Assembly: GCA_016715405.1 (NCBI GenBank) | Contig: JADKAE010000024.1 | Location: 22,772-86,771 of the forward strand | Direction of reading: 5' to 3' | DNA: 64,000 nt | Source of the DNA: Saprospiraceae bacterium | GTDB lineage: Bacteria; Bacteroidota; Bacteroidia; Chitinophagales; Saprospiraceae | In this document: piece by piece, positions 12,479-22,624 of the stretch | Layout: every line of letters starts with the position of its first letter | How positions within the stretch are numbered: position 1 is the first letter of the stretch | Program-made: the position numbers and the translations under genes | The notes under the pieces: generated by a model | Seen by the model: only the letters and a program-made list of their open reading frames with translations | Told to the model about the DNA's origin: nothing | The model's database searches: none

Positions 12479-14946
12479 ATGATACAATCTGCAACAACCA
12501 AAACCTTTTTCTTTCAGACGCTCCTTGCAACAATGAGCCTGTTAGCCTGTTACCCACCCCTGCAAGCCCAAACAGGTCAGCGGTTTAAGCGGATAGACTA
12601 TACCTACGACCTCATCAGCGGAAAAGTAAACGACGTGCTTTACCAGGCCGGAAAACCCGACGCCTTTTACCATAAACACGAATACGATGCCGACAACCGC
12701 ATCACCCGCGTATATACCAGCAAAGACAGCGTCTTATGGGACAATGACGCCCGGTATCAGTACTACGCCCACGGCCCCTTAGCCCGGGTGGAATTAGGTG
12801 ACAACAACGTGCAGGGCATGGATTACACCTACACCCTCCAAGGCTGGATAAAAGGCGTAAACAGCAACCTGCTAAAATCCGAAAACGATATCGGGAACGA
12901 TGGGCTGGCCGGAAGCGCTAATAGCCGGGTCGCCAACGATGCTTTCGGCTACACCCTAAATTATCATGCCGGCGACTACACACCCATCGACGCATCAAAA
13001 TGGAGCACCCCCGCACAGCGTTTTGAAGCCGTGACGCCCGGCAGCGATCTGATGGCCGCCCGTTTCGACCTGTTCAACGGCAACATCGGCAGTATGGTCA
13101 CCACTATTGTAGAGCCGAAAGTATATACCGGTGCGGCAAATGAAATGCCGAATATTTTGCCGCAAGGGACGGCTTACCGGTACGACCAGTTGAATAGATT
13201 GCTGGAAATGAAAGCGTTTCAGAATTTGGATGTAATAACCAACATTTGGAAACAAGGTTCTGTCTATGCAGGCTTGTACCACAATGTTTTTAAGTACGAT
13301 GCTAATGGCAATATCCTGTACCAGGAACGCGCCGACCAGCATGGAGCGGCCTTTGACAAAATGACTTATCAATATAAAACCGGCGCTGATGGACGAAGAT
13401 TGCAAAACAGGTTGTACCATGTGAATGACGGAAATACCAATACCACATTAGCCACCGATGATATAGAAGATCAGGGAACCTTCACGCCATCCCCTTCGTC
13501 TCCCATCAGCATCAATGATGTAAACAACTACAGGTACGATGAGATAGGGAATTTAAAATACGATTCACTGGAAGGAATTGACAAAATTGAATGGACGGTG
13601 TATGGCAAAATTAAAAGTATTACACGCTTACAGGGAAATTTAAGGTCCGATCTGGAATTCCTGTACGATGCAAGCGGAAACCGGGTTGCTAAAATTGAAA
13701 AACCGAGGGATGCAAATGGGGTAAAACCACAAAACGATTGGATCGGGACTTATTATGCGCGGGATGCGCAGGGGAATGTGATGGGAATTTATAAATTGAC
13801 TACGGCAACAGCAGTACCAAGCTTTAAGGTCATCGAACGCAATCTTTTTGGAAGCAGTCGTTTGGGAAGCGATTATACGGAATTAGAGTTGGCTGGCGCA
13901 TCGGCAAGTATAAGCCCATTCATCCGGACACTTGGGAATAAGCATTTTGAGGGAAGCAATCATTTGGGGAATGTGTTGACGGTTTTTTCTGACCGGAAAA
14001 TTTCGCGTGACGATAATGGGAATGGGGGGACTGATTATTTTCAAGTGGATGTGTTGAGTGCGAATGATTATAGTCCGTTTGGGGTAGTGTTGGATGGGAG
14101 AAGCTTTGGAACTTCAGGCAGGTATGGGTTTAATGGGAAGGAAGAGGATGATGAGGTGAAGGAAAAAAGCAATCATCAAGATTATGGGATGCGAGCGTAT
14201 GATGTAAGGTTGGGGCGGTTTTTTAGTGTAGATCCAATTGCTAAAGAATATCCTGAGTTGTCAACTTATCAATTTGCATCAAATAGACCTATTGATGGCA
14301 TTGATTTGGACGGATTAGAACATGTTACATTTACAATTGTCATTAGATTTGGATACGTCGTTTCGATAACTACTGATTATGATCTCAAGTTAAAAAATAA
14401 AAACACTCGTGGTACTGGTAAGTTATATAAAAGAATTTACATAGATATGAATGGAACCGTTATAGGCGAAAAAAATAAATTTATTAGAAAACATTTATTT
14501 GATTTTGGAAACCATGGGGACATCATAACATTGAACTCCCAAAAGTAGGTGGACTTGATAAAGCCGTTCGGAATACAGAGGCATTACCAATAAACGAAAT
14601 AGATCTGGCTTATAAAAACCACGACATAGCAGAAATCGAAGCTGAACGTCGTGTTAAGGAAGAACTTGGTGGCAAAAGGGATGACAAGTATTATGAAGCG
14701 ATTTACAAAGCAAATGTTGATCTTCTAGCAGAATTGGAAATAATAGAAGATACAAGAAAAGCAGGAGGGATTGACGACGTTACAGGCAAAAAAATGGATA
14801 ATAGAGGACAACAAAATAGTCCCTTTGCAAAATTTCTTTTTAAAATGCAAAATAAAAACTTTGAGAGAAAAGGTTTAGTAAAGTCGCGTGACTCATCCGA
14901 TAGTAATCCAGATAAAACAAGTCACATGAATGTAAGAAACCTTTGA
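12479..14946 (+). CDS. Rhs C-terminal cassette 2, tip with phospholipase-A2-like HD motif
   Basis: Paralogue of the 9738 and 15198 cassettes. It has a different signal peptide (MIQSATTKTFFFQTLLATMSLLA...LQAQ) and then the same mature start 'QRFKRIDYTYDLISGKVNDV'. The core ends with 'NGKEEDDEVK...YDVRLGRFFSVDP' near 14235, and the sequence then turns AT-rich. The first frame stops at TAG 14546-14548. A one-base loss near the GGGG at 14517-14520 continues it in another frame to TGA 14944-14946. The recovered tip carries 'LPINEIDLAYKNHDIAE' (14587-14637). This resembles the catalytic helix N..D.A...HD of parvovirus-type phospholipase A2 domains, but the usual downstream Tyr and a clear calcium loop are missing. 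Enzymatic activity is therefore only a possibility. No immunity candidate lies between here and the next cassette. Confidence 0.72.
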
Positions 14947-15197
14947 TAAAAACCCCATTGGTGCGTAGTGTTCGCTGCGCTGGAGTCGAAGAGTGGCGAA
15001 AATGGCCACAATCAATATAAAGTAACGAAAATTGCCTGATCACGGCCAAAGAATCCGTAAGAGCCATTGATGTTAAGAACTCGTTCGCGAGTCTGGATGT
15101 GGATCATATTGAAATCAAGATTGGTAAGCGTTTGGTTACCACAAACGCATCCCGCAGGTGAGGTTTTCAACAAATTTGTGTTTTTTAACGCATTTAT

Positions 15198-17588
15198 ATG
15201 ATATTATTTTTAAAATATAGAATTAATCTCTTTCAACTACTCCTTGTAATAATAGGCGTAATAGTCTGCTATGGGCCCTTACAGTCCCAAACACAACGCT
15301 TCAAGCAGATAGACTACCAGTACGATCTCATCAGTGGAAAGGTGAATGATGTTCTCTTCCAGGCTGGCGAACCCGATGCTTTTTACCATAAGTACGAATA
15401 CGACGCAGACAACCGCATCATCAAAGTACATACCAGCAAAGACAGCGTCATCTGGGACCAGGACGCTCAGTATTTTTATTATTCCCATGGCCCTTTGGCC
15501 CGGGTGGAGATTGGCGATAACCAAACCCAGGGTATGGATTATGTCTATACCCTGCAAGGCTGGATAAAAGGCGTAAACAGCAATTTGTTAAAAGCGGAAA
15601 ACGACATCGGGAACGATGGCTTAGCCGGAAGTACCAACAGCACGGTCGCCAAAGACGCTTTTGGATACACCCTGAATTACCATTCCAATGATTACCAACC
15701 CATTGACGCATCAAAATGGAGCAATACCGCACAGCGTTTTGAAGCCCTGACGCCCAACAGCGATTTGATGGCTGCCAGTTTTGACCTGTTCAACGGGAAC
15801 ATCGGAAGCATGGTCACCACCATTGTAGAGCCAAAAGTGTACACTGGTGCAGCCAATGAAATGCCGAATATTTTGCCACAAGGGACAGCTTATCAATACG
15901 ATCAGTTGAATAGATTGCTGGAGATGAAAGCGTTCCAAAATCTGGATGTTGCTTCTAATAGCTGGGAGCAAGGTTCTACCTACGCAGGTTTGTACCACAA
16001 TGCTTTTAAGTACGACGCAAACGGCAATATTCTGTACCAGGAACGCGCCGACCAAAACGGGGCGGCTTTCGACAAATTGACTTACCAATATAAAACCGAT
16101 GCCAGTGGAAAAAGGCTGCAAAACAGACTATACCATGTGAACGACGGAAATGCCAATACTACATTAGCCACTGATGATATAGAGGATCAGGGAAATTTCA
16201 CGCCATCCCCATCGTCCCCCATCACCATCAATCATGTGAACAACTACAGATACGATGAGATAGGCAATTTAAAACACGATAAAAAGGAAGGAATTGATAA
16301 AATTGAATGGACGGTGTATGGTAAAATTAAAAGCATCACGCGCTTACCGGGAAATTTAAGATCTGATTTGGAATTCCTGTACGATGCAAGCGGAAACCGG
16401 TTTGCAAAAATTGAAAAGCCGAGGGATGCCAATGGGGTAAAACCGCCAATTGATTGGATCGGTACCTACTATGCACGGGATGCGCAGGGGAATGTCATGG
16501 GGATTTATAAACTGACTACGGCTACAGCAGTACCAAGCTTTAAGGTCATGGAACGCAATCTTTTTGGAAGCAGTCGTTTGGGAAGCGATTATTCTGAATT
16601 AGAGTTGGTTGGCGCATCGTCTGGTACAAGCCCATTCATCAGGACGCTTGGAAATAAGCATTTTGAGGGGAGTAATCATTTGGGGAATGTATTGACGGTA
16701 GTATCGGATCGGAAAATTCCGAGGGATGATGATGGAGATGGGGTGATTGATTATTTTCAGGCGGATGTGTTGAGTGCGAATGATTATAGTCCGTTTGGGG
16801 TAGTGTTGGATGGAAGGGATTTTGGGATGAATGGGCGGTATGGATTTAATGGGAAGGAGAAAGATGATGAGGTGAAGGGGACGGGGAATAGCTTGGATTT
16901 TGGAGCGAGGGTATATGATTCGAGGTTGGGAAGATTTTTAAGCTTAGATCCGCAATTTAATAAATTCGCTGATTGGAGCCCATTTATTTTCGCTGGCAAT
17001 ATCCCTATCAGGTTAGTGGATATTAATGGAGAAGGCCCCGGAGATTTATTTAAAACGGCTGATGAAGCAGCCCATAATTGGGGAATGACCTACAACGAAA
17101 AATCTATTAAAAGAACAAAGAATATGCTTCAACAATCTATAAAATAGTAAAAGATGGCGAAGTATATTATTCATATAACAAAGCAAAAAAAGGGCACAAG
17201 GCAGATTCCAGCCCGAAAAGAAATCTTAAAAAAGGTCAGATAGAGGTAGCGGGCATACACTCTCATTCGGCTTGGGATGAAAAACTGGTTGACAAGGAGA
17301 GTGGAATAGATATGAATGAAAATTTTTCGGGGCAAGATATTGGTAATAGTTCGGTTAATAATATTCCGGAATACTTAGTAACTCCTGAAGGAACGTTGAA
17401 ATACTATGATCAAAACATCAGTGACCAATCTCCACTTCCCTATAATGAGCAACCCCCATTATATACGGATTTGCCATCCGATCCTAACGACCCTAAAAAT
17501 AGAAAAAAAAGACAGCAATACAACGGATAGCCAAAAGAACGAAAAAAAAGATGATGCTATAAAAGGCGCCGAAGAAAAAGATGAATGA
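15198..17588 (+). CDS. Rhs C-terminal cassette 3, tip with DUF4329 / JAMM-like domain
   Basis: Third paralogous cassette, with a third unrelated signal peptide (MILFLKYRINLFQLLLVIIGVI...LQSQ) before 'QRFKQIDYQYDLISGKVNDV'. The core ends with 'NGKEKDDEVKG...YDSRLGRFLSLDP' near 16955. The first frame stops at 17147. A one-base slip in the A-run at ~17106-17113 restores 'NKEYASTIYKIVKDGEVYYSY' and the remaining tip. Order of motifs: 'FKTADEAAHNWGMTYNEKSI', 'AGIHSHSAWDE' (His-x-His at 17258-17266), 'FSGQDIG' (17324-17344), 'PEYLVTPEGTLKYYD'. This is the pattern of DUF4329, often found at Rhs C-termini, and H-x-H...S..D recalls JAMM/JAB metalloproteases. The end is TAG 17528-17530, or TGA 17586-17588 if the A8 run at ~17501-17508 also slipped, giving an acidic Lys/Glu tail. 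Activity is inferred only. Confidence 0.75.
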
Positions 17589-17652
17589 TCTCCACACTAC
17601 CGCACTGTGCCCGCTTGCCAAAAGCGTTCGCTACTCGTATGGGTTTGCGACC

Positions 17653-17855
17653 AGTTGGCACAAAGTTTTCGCTATTCGGAATTTAAATATAAAACGTAAG
17701 CCGCTCGCGAGGTTCTCCGCTGGCTAGATGTGTTCCACAACCGCAAGCCCCAAGCCCAACACGGCTCTTGCCCGCTGGCCATATGTGTTCAGTTGGTACA
17801 AAGTGTTCTCCATTCGGCATTTAAATATAAAACGTAAGCCGCTCGCGAGGTTCTC
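17653..17855. repeat. 65-bp imperfect direct repeat downstream of cassette 3
   Basis: Two copies (17653-17717 and 17791-17855, offset 138) share 'AGTTGGYACAAAG' and an identical 37-base block starting ATTTAAATATAAAACG and ending with CTCGCGAGGTTCTC. Related words (GTTCGCTACTCG, CTCGTTCGCGAG) occur near 17625 and near 15080 after cassette 2. The region 17590-18281 holds no convincing gene; these repeats may be relics of former Rhs tips. Confidence 0.65.
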
Positions 17856-17956
17856 AGACCAGATACAGGCTGTCGGCCAGTCTCTGCCTGGCGAAGAAAA
17901 TAACGGAATGCAAACACAACGTATCGAACCACAACTTGTGCCATTCCAAACAAGCT

Positions 17957-18049
17957 GTCTGAATCAGAATTCCCAAAATTTTAGAATGCTCAGAATGTGC
18001 GGCGTGTAAATTCTGAAAATTCTCCAATCCTGCGAATTCTGATTCAGAC
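17957..18049. repeat. Inverted repeat with 16-bp perfect arms
   Basis: GTCTGAATCAGAATTC (17957-17972) is repeated as its exact reverse complement at 18034-18049. Inner partial complementarity (CAAAATTTTAGAAT / ATTCTGAAAATTCT) makes a longer cruciform or RNA hairpin possible. It lies in the gene-free stretch after the Rhs locus and is not followed by a clear T-run, so a terminator role is unproven. Confidence 0.6.
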
Positions 18050-18208
18050 AAAAATATAAGCCACCACCAAACCTCAAACTTGTCACAAACCGCCTCCAAA
18101 TGACTTCTTCAAAATAAGCCCTGCAAACATTTCACCCGGCTTTCAAACCGAATTTCATCAAATAAATACCGAATCGCATGATTCTCAGCATGGCGTTGCA
18201 GAGAAAGG

Positions 18209-18216
18209 CATATTTG
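18209..18216 (+). promoter_or_regulatory. Possible -7 element CATATTTG
   Basis: CATATTTG matches 7 of 8 positions of the Bacteroidota -7 element TANNTTTG and sits 65 bases before the ATG at 18282. No good TTTG -33 element is seen at 19 bases spacing, so this is weak. Confidence 0.25.
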
Positions 18217-18281
18217 TGCGACAAAGTCTTGTTATGCAGCATGCATCAAAATAAAACCCAATTCACAAAAAAACTCAAAAC

Positions 18282-21144
18282 ATGAAACCAACCCTTCCCT
18301 TCCCGCTAACTTTGGTTTTCACCTTCTTCGCGTTATTAAACACTTCAACCAGCTACACCCAAATTATCAAACCGAGTCCGGCGATTGAAATCATCAGGGA
18401 CAGCGAATGCAAGTTGTTGACGGTTAATTTAAAAAAGCAAGACAGGGGAGAAGGGCCATGCTGCTACAAGATTTTTTTGACCAATAAGTTGACCGGCCGG
18501 GCAAGGATATTTCCTGCTGAATTCCAGGTCTCCATCAAAAACGGGAACATTACCCACGTGTACGGGAAACAAAGTCCGTGGCAGCAAACGCCGGTTGCTG
18601 TGCCACCCCTGACCAAAAAAGTAAGCTGGAAACAGCCGGCAAAAATTCCGGTTGGGCAAACCGAAGTGGCGACCATTTGCGTGGAAGGCAAAAGCCCCAT
18701 CTGGCTGTACAACTCCTGGTTGGATCGGACCGGTAAAACCTTGTGCCAGGACTCTTTAAAATTGAGGGTGCCTCAATGAACTCACCGACTTCTGCGACAA
18801 CCCGCTGGTGCGCAACGGTGATTTTATTCAAATCCTCCGGGTAGATGGCTCAACGGCCCATTGGTCGGCTGCGTACGGAACACCTAAATTTGACCACACG
18901 CCCGGCGGCGGATGCTTCGACGACGGGTATGCGGGAAGTTTCGGGCAACAAGATCGGCGGACAGGCCATCGCCCAGGCCCTTGATCCTCAAAACGAGATT
19001 CGAAAAGGCAAAAAATACATGCTGAGCGTAGCTGTCCGGTTTTTGGCCACGCCCACCACGCTGAATTACGCCAAAATCAGAGCCATTGCCTTCAATGGCG
19101 CCCTGCCTGCCAGCGGAACCACCCGGAGCCTGGCCCCAATGTCGCCATCATTGGGCGCAGCGGGAAAATCCGGGACTGCGGCGCTTGGTCGGTCATTGAA
19201 TTCCCGGTATGGGTCGCCAACAAGGATTTTCAAAACATCGCATTGAATGTTTTCACAGACGACGATAAAATTTCCTCAACATTATGGATAGACGATGTGT
19301 CGCTGTGCGAGGTTGCTCAAGGCAATGATTGCGATGAAGTGCAATTGGATGCGAAAGGAAATCCTATTATGCCAGCAGGTTTTGGGGCTGTCCCGCCCGG
19401 GTTTAACTGCCAGCCGGAAGCCGAGGAGGAGGAATACGACAATGGCAGCCTTCAGGACTTGTACAATTATGATGGGACGACCAATTGGTATGCTCAGGCT
19501 TCAGATAAATGTTTTTCGATTGGAGGAACTTTGCCGCCGGAGGTGGTGAATTATAACTGTGATGATAGTTTGAAGATGGCAGGCATCAATATGACCTGTG
19601 ATGAGCTTCAGAAATTATTTGAAAAGCCGGATGTTGGGACACCTTCAGGCATAAAGCCTCCTCCGCTACCTCCAATTCCGCCCTTACAGCATAATTGTGA
19701 CAGCCCGACCCCCGAAGGGTATAACCAAATGGCATTTCAGGGAAAGGACATTATCTACATTCATGGTCTTCAGTTGAAGCATATCTGTGAGCGGGCAATT
19801 TTCAAACCAGGAGCGGGGAGCAACTGGCCGGACCACCCGTACGAGTTTTATTTCGGTTATTATAAAAACATAGCAAATGACAATTGGAAACCTCACATTG
19901 ATTATTTCCTCACAGGGAAAGGAAATCTAAACAGGTACCTGATCGTAACCTATAATTGTTCACAAAAGGCGGATGTTGCCGTTCATGCAGTCTTATCTCA
20001 AATCAGGGAAGCCATGGAAACCGGAGAAGGAGTCGTAGCAGACCCTCGCGATCCCCGAAAAAAAGAATGCTTTGGGCGTAATTATATTATTGTCAGCACC
20101 TCAACCGGTAGCCTTGTCGGCGATGTCGCATTATCAATTGCCAATAAAACCAAAACGGATCCTTCCCTTCAGTCGAAATATGGAAATATCGGACTGATTG
20201 CTGACCGATGCAAAGGTCATATGGCTGTTCGGGGTGCGATGTCTGGCAGTAACCTCGCTACCATTCTGTTAAATACACAAATACCTGCCTTTTTAGCCCA
20301 AAAAGCCACACTGGGGCTGACGGACGGTCTTTATCAAACAGACTTCAGCTTTGGCACAAACAGGAATCTTCTACTGGAAAGCATCTTATATGATTTAGTT
20401 CCACAAACTACACGCATTAAGTGGGGCTCTTATATTGATGATGTTCCTGTACCGGTAATGACCATCGCTTCCGGGCATCCAAAATCAATGTTGATTCCGT
20501 TTTTCTTCAAAGTACATCCGGGATTTGATGACGGTGTGTTGAGTATGGATTGTTCGAGCGGAAGAATACATGGTTCGACTATTCATCCTTCACAATATAT
20601 TGCAACCTCACCGCTGAAGGTTTTCGATATGGGGATACCTGTACTCAGAGCTTCCTGTTACTACCTTGATCAACGTGTACCCAGCGGAGGGTTTGCGATT
20701 GCCAGTACGCCTTTTCTGTCACTTACCGGTATGGTCCAACCGGTGGCTGGTGTTTTGCCGACTATCCAGTTCAAGAACCACTTTAATTTTGTACAATCCC
20801 CCGCAGAACATGTGCTTCCACAGAAGTCTTCTTATTTTGATTGCTATTATTGGCCAACACAAGGTCCAAACGGCCCTTCCAATTATGAAGAAGTATTGGC
20901 TGTTTCCGATCCAAGCCTATATTCTACGGGCATAGTGAGCTCAGCTATTATTCCGCAAATGCGCGAAAGTTTAAAATTCCTGGCCATTTATTACCCGGCT
21001 ATAAAAATCAAATACAGGCGTGGAATTCCTGTGCCTACCGTTTATTGGAAGCGATTTTACATCTGGAAAAGAACGTATCATAAACTCAAGGATAATTGCA
21101 TGTATGATTGCGATTATGGCTATAAATATCTTTTTAAAAACTGA
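18282..21144 (+). CDS. Secreted protein: CBM-like jellyroll plus possible alpha/beta-hydrolase domain (frame breaks)
   Basis: One gene read across at least three frame changes. A signal peptide (MKPTLPFPLTLVFTFFALL...) starts at 18282. The segment to 18779 gives a Cys-containing N-terminal domain. 'FCDNPLVRNGDFIQILRVDG' is read at ~18781-18945, then 'IGGQAIAQALDPQNEIRKGK' in another frame, then 'SVIEFPVWVANKDFQNIALN' and 'STLWIDDVSLCEVAQ' to the end. 'LVRNGDF...' and 'WIDDVSLCE' are typical of carbohydrate-binding-like jellyrolls in Saprospiraceae secreted proteins. The remaining ~450 residues contain 'KDIIYIHGLQ', 'IIVSTSTGSLVGD' (possible nucleophile elbow x-S-x-G), 'PGFDDGVLS' and 'PAEHVLPQ'. 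These suggest a Ser-Asp-His alpha/beta-hydrolase, but the elbow is not canonical GxSxG. No T9SS sorting domain is seen. The gene converges with the SDR gene, with stop codons 8 bases apart. Confidence 0.65.
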
Positions 21145-21152
21145 CACTCTAA

Positions 21153-21872
21153 TTACTTCTTAGCCACCTGACTCGGCCTCACCTCTATCTTACTCGGCAA
21201 GGTCCGCGGGTTCATGCGGAGCAGGTCTACGACCATTTGCCCCAGGTCTTCGGGCTGGATTTTCCAGCCATCGTCGGCATTCGGCTCGTGGTCATTGAAA
21301 TGCGTGGCGACAGAACCCGGCATAATGGTAGAGCACTTGACACCGGCATCCCGCAGGTCGAGCATGACCGCCTGGGTAAAACCTACCAGTCCGAATTTAC
21401 TGGCGTTGTATGCCGATGCAGATGCGAAAAAATTGGTTCCCGCCAGACTCGCGATGCTGATGAAATATCCCTGTGCCTCAATGAGCGGGTTGAGCGCAGC
21501 TTTCAGGCTGTAAAACACGCCGGTGAGGTTGGTGTCGATGGTTTCATGCCATTGCTCGGGGGTCATTTCGGTGATGGAGGCAAAATGACCCACGCCTGCA
21601 TTGGCGATGAGAATGTCGAGGCGACCAAAAGCCTCCAGGGTTTGGGCTACCGCTTTTTTCATAGCCTCGAAATCGCGGGTATCGGCGACGATGCCGATGA
21701 TTTTGCCCGTGCCCGTGCCCGATAATTCCCGGACTGCGGCGTCCAAAGCGTCCTGATGACGGCCGGTGACGGCCACATTTATTCCTTCTTGCAGCAGGCT
21801 GGCGGCAATTCCATAGCCGATGCCTTTGCTGCCCCCGGTGACGAGGGCTGTTTTTCCGTTGAGTTTGTTCAT
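21153..21872 (-). CDS. Short-chain dehydrogenase/reductase (SDR)
   Basis: A 239-residue NAD(P)-dependent oxidoreductase, the usual length for classical SDRs. Visible motifs: the nucleotide-binding TGGSKGIG near residue 10, 'NAGVGH' after beta-4, the catalytic Ser in 'SIASLAG', and YNASK with catalytic Tyr and Lys. The frame extends upstream to 21920, but the ATG at 21870-21872 (MNKLNGKTALVTGG) fits the family start and gives no odd N-terminal tail. The substrate cannot be told from sequence; 3-oxoacyl-ACP-reductase-like or sepiapterin-reductase-like roles are both possible. The reading frame is intact. It converges on the 18282 gene. Confidence 0.92.
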   Translation of the reverse strand: MNKLNGKTALVTGGSKGIGYGIAASLLQEGINVAVTGRHQDALDAAVRELSGTGTGKIIGIVADTRDFEAMKKAVAQTLEAFGRLDILIANAGVGHFASITEMTPEQWHETIDTNLTGVFYSLKAALNPLIEAQGYFISIASLAGTNFFASASAYNASKFGLVGFTQAVMLDLRDAGVKCSTIMPGSVATHFNDHEPNADDGWKIQPEDLGQMVVDLLRMNPRTLPSKIEVRPSQVAKK

Positions 21873-22012
21873 AATAGTAGGAAACGCAGGGGATGCAAAT
21901 GGTTGAAAAAGAGGCGTCATTACTTAGCAGGCAAACGGGATCCGTTGAAGGTCATTAATCCGGATTTTTTTTACTGAAATTCGAAGAGTGAGCTTTTTTG
22001 CCAAGACGTCTT

Positions 22013-22093
22013 GAACAGGATTTTTAGGATTGAAAGATGCACAGGATGTGTTTTTTTTATCTTGTATATCCCTAAATCCTATAAATCCTGTTC
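22013..22093. repeat. Imperfect inverted repeat (GAACAGGATTTTTAGGATT family)
   Basis: The 19-base arm GAACAGGATTTTTAGGATT (22013-22031) is complementary, with one mismatch, to 22075-22093. The loop contains further related words (ATGCACAGGATG). The 350-bp gap between the SDR start and the lipoprotein start contains this and nothing else recognisable. Confidence 0.65.
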
Positions 22094-22225
22094 GAAACAT
22101 CTATGCATCTGGTGTATCCTTTCATCCGAAAAATCCCCCCATTGGTAGGAATCGACAGGGCCTATAAGCTAAAAACATTGACCGCACCGCCATTAGTCCG
22201 TATTTTAGGCTAAAATCGCATTCCA

Positions 22226-22522
22226 ATGAAAAATTACCGCACACCTATCCTGCTGCTCACAGCGCTGTTTTTTAGCTTTTTACTCGTATCCTGCGCCGAT
22301 GTGGAACCCATAAATGAATGCCTGAAGGGCAAAGAATACGGTTTTTTCTACGGGTTAATACACGGCTTCATTACCCCTTTCAGCTTTATAGCCAGTTTGT
22401 TTGACGACGAAGTAGCCATTTACGCCGTCAACAACAGCGGTTGGTGGTACGACCTGGGGTTTCTGCTCGGTTCGGGCGGCTGGGGCTTTATGGCGGGAAA
22501 TAGGTCGAAAAAACGGGGATAA
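22226..22522 (+). CDS. Small lipoprotein
   Basis: A 98-residue protein with a lipoprotein signal: hydrophobic 'ILLLTALFFSFLL' followed by lipobox LVSC, with Cys at residue 23. The mature part contains 'FFYGLIHGFITPFSFIASLF' and a glycine-rich hydrophobic segment 'WYDLGFLLGSGGWGFMAG', so it may have one or two membrane-associated helices. Short proteins of this pattern are common in Bacteroidota without known function. It precedes the Uma2-like gene on the same strand; the 102-base gap contains a 'GTTGTCGGTTGT'-type low-complexity stretch. The frame is intact. Confidence 0.8.
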   Translation: MKNYRTPILLLTALFFSFLLVSCADVEPINECLKGKEYGFFYGLIHGFITPFSFIASLFDDEVAIYAVNNSGWWYDLGFLLGSGGWGFMAGNRSKKRG

Positions 22523-22624
22523 GTTGTGGGTTGTCGGTTGTCGGTTTTGTTGTAGGTTGTAAGTTGTAGGTTACGTGCGGTATACCTAAAAAATCGCTAT
22601 ATTCGCAGTAATTACAAGCTAAAT

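Noticed and set aside
12159..12482. 107-codon plus-strand open frame between Rhs cassettes 1 and 2
   Set aside because: It overlaps the repaired end of cassette 1, has no family-like pattern, and its sequence resembles degenerate filler found in the other gaps; not supported as an immunity gene.
17728..18009. 93-codon plus-strand open frame after cassette 3
   Set aside because: It consists largely of the 65-bp repeat and one arm of the inverted repeat; no protein-like features.
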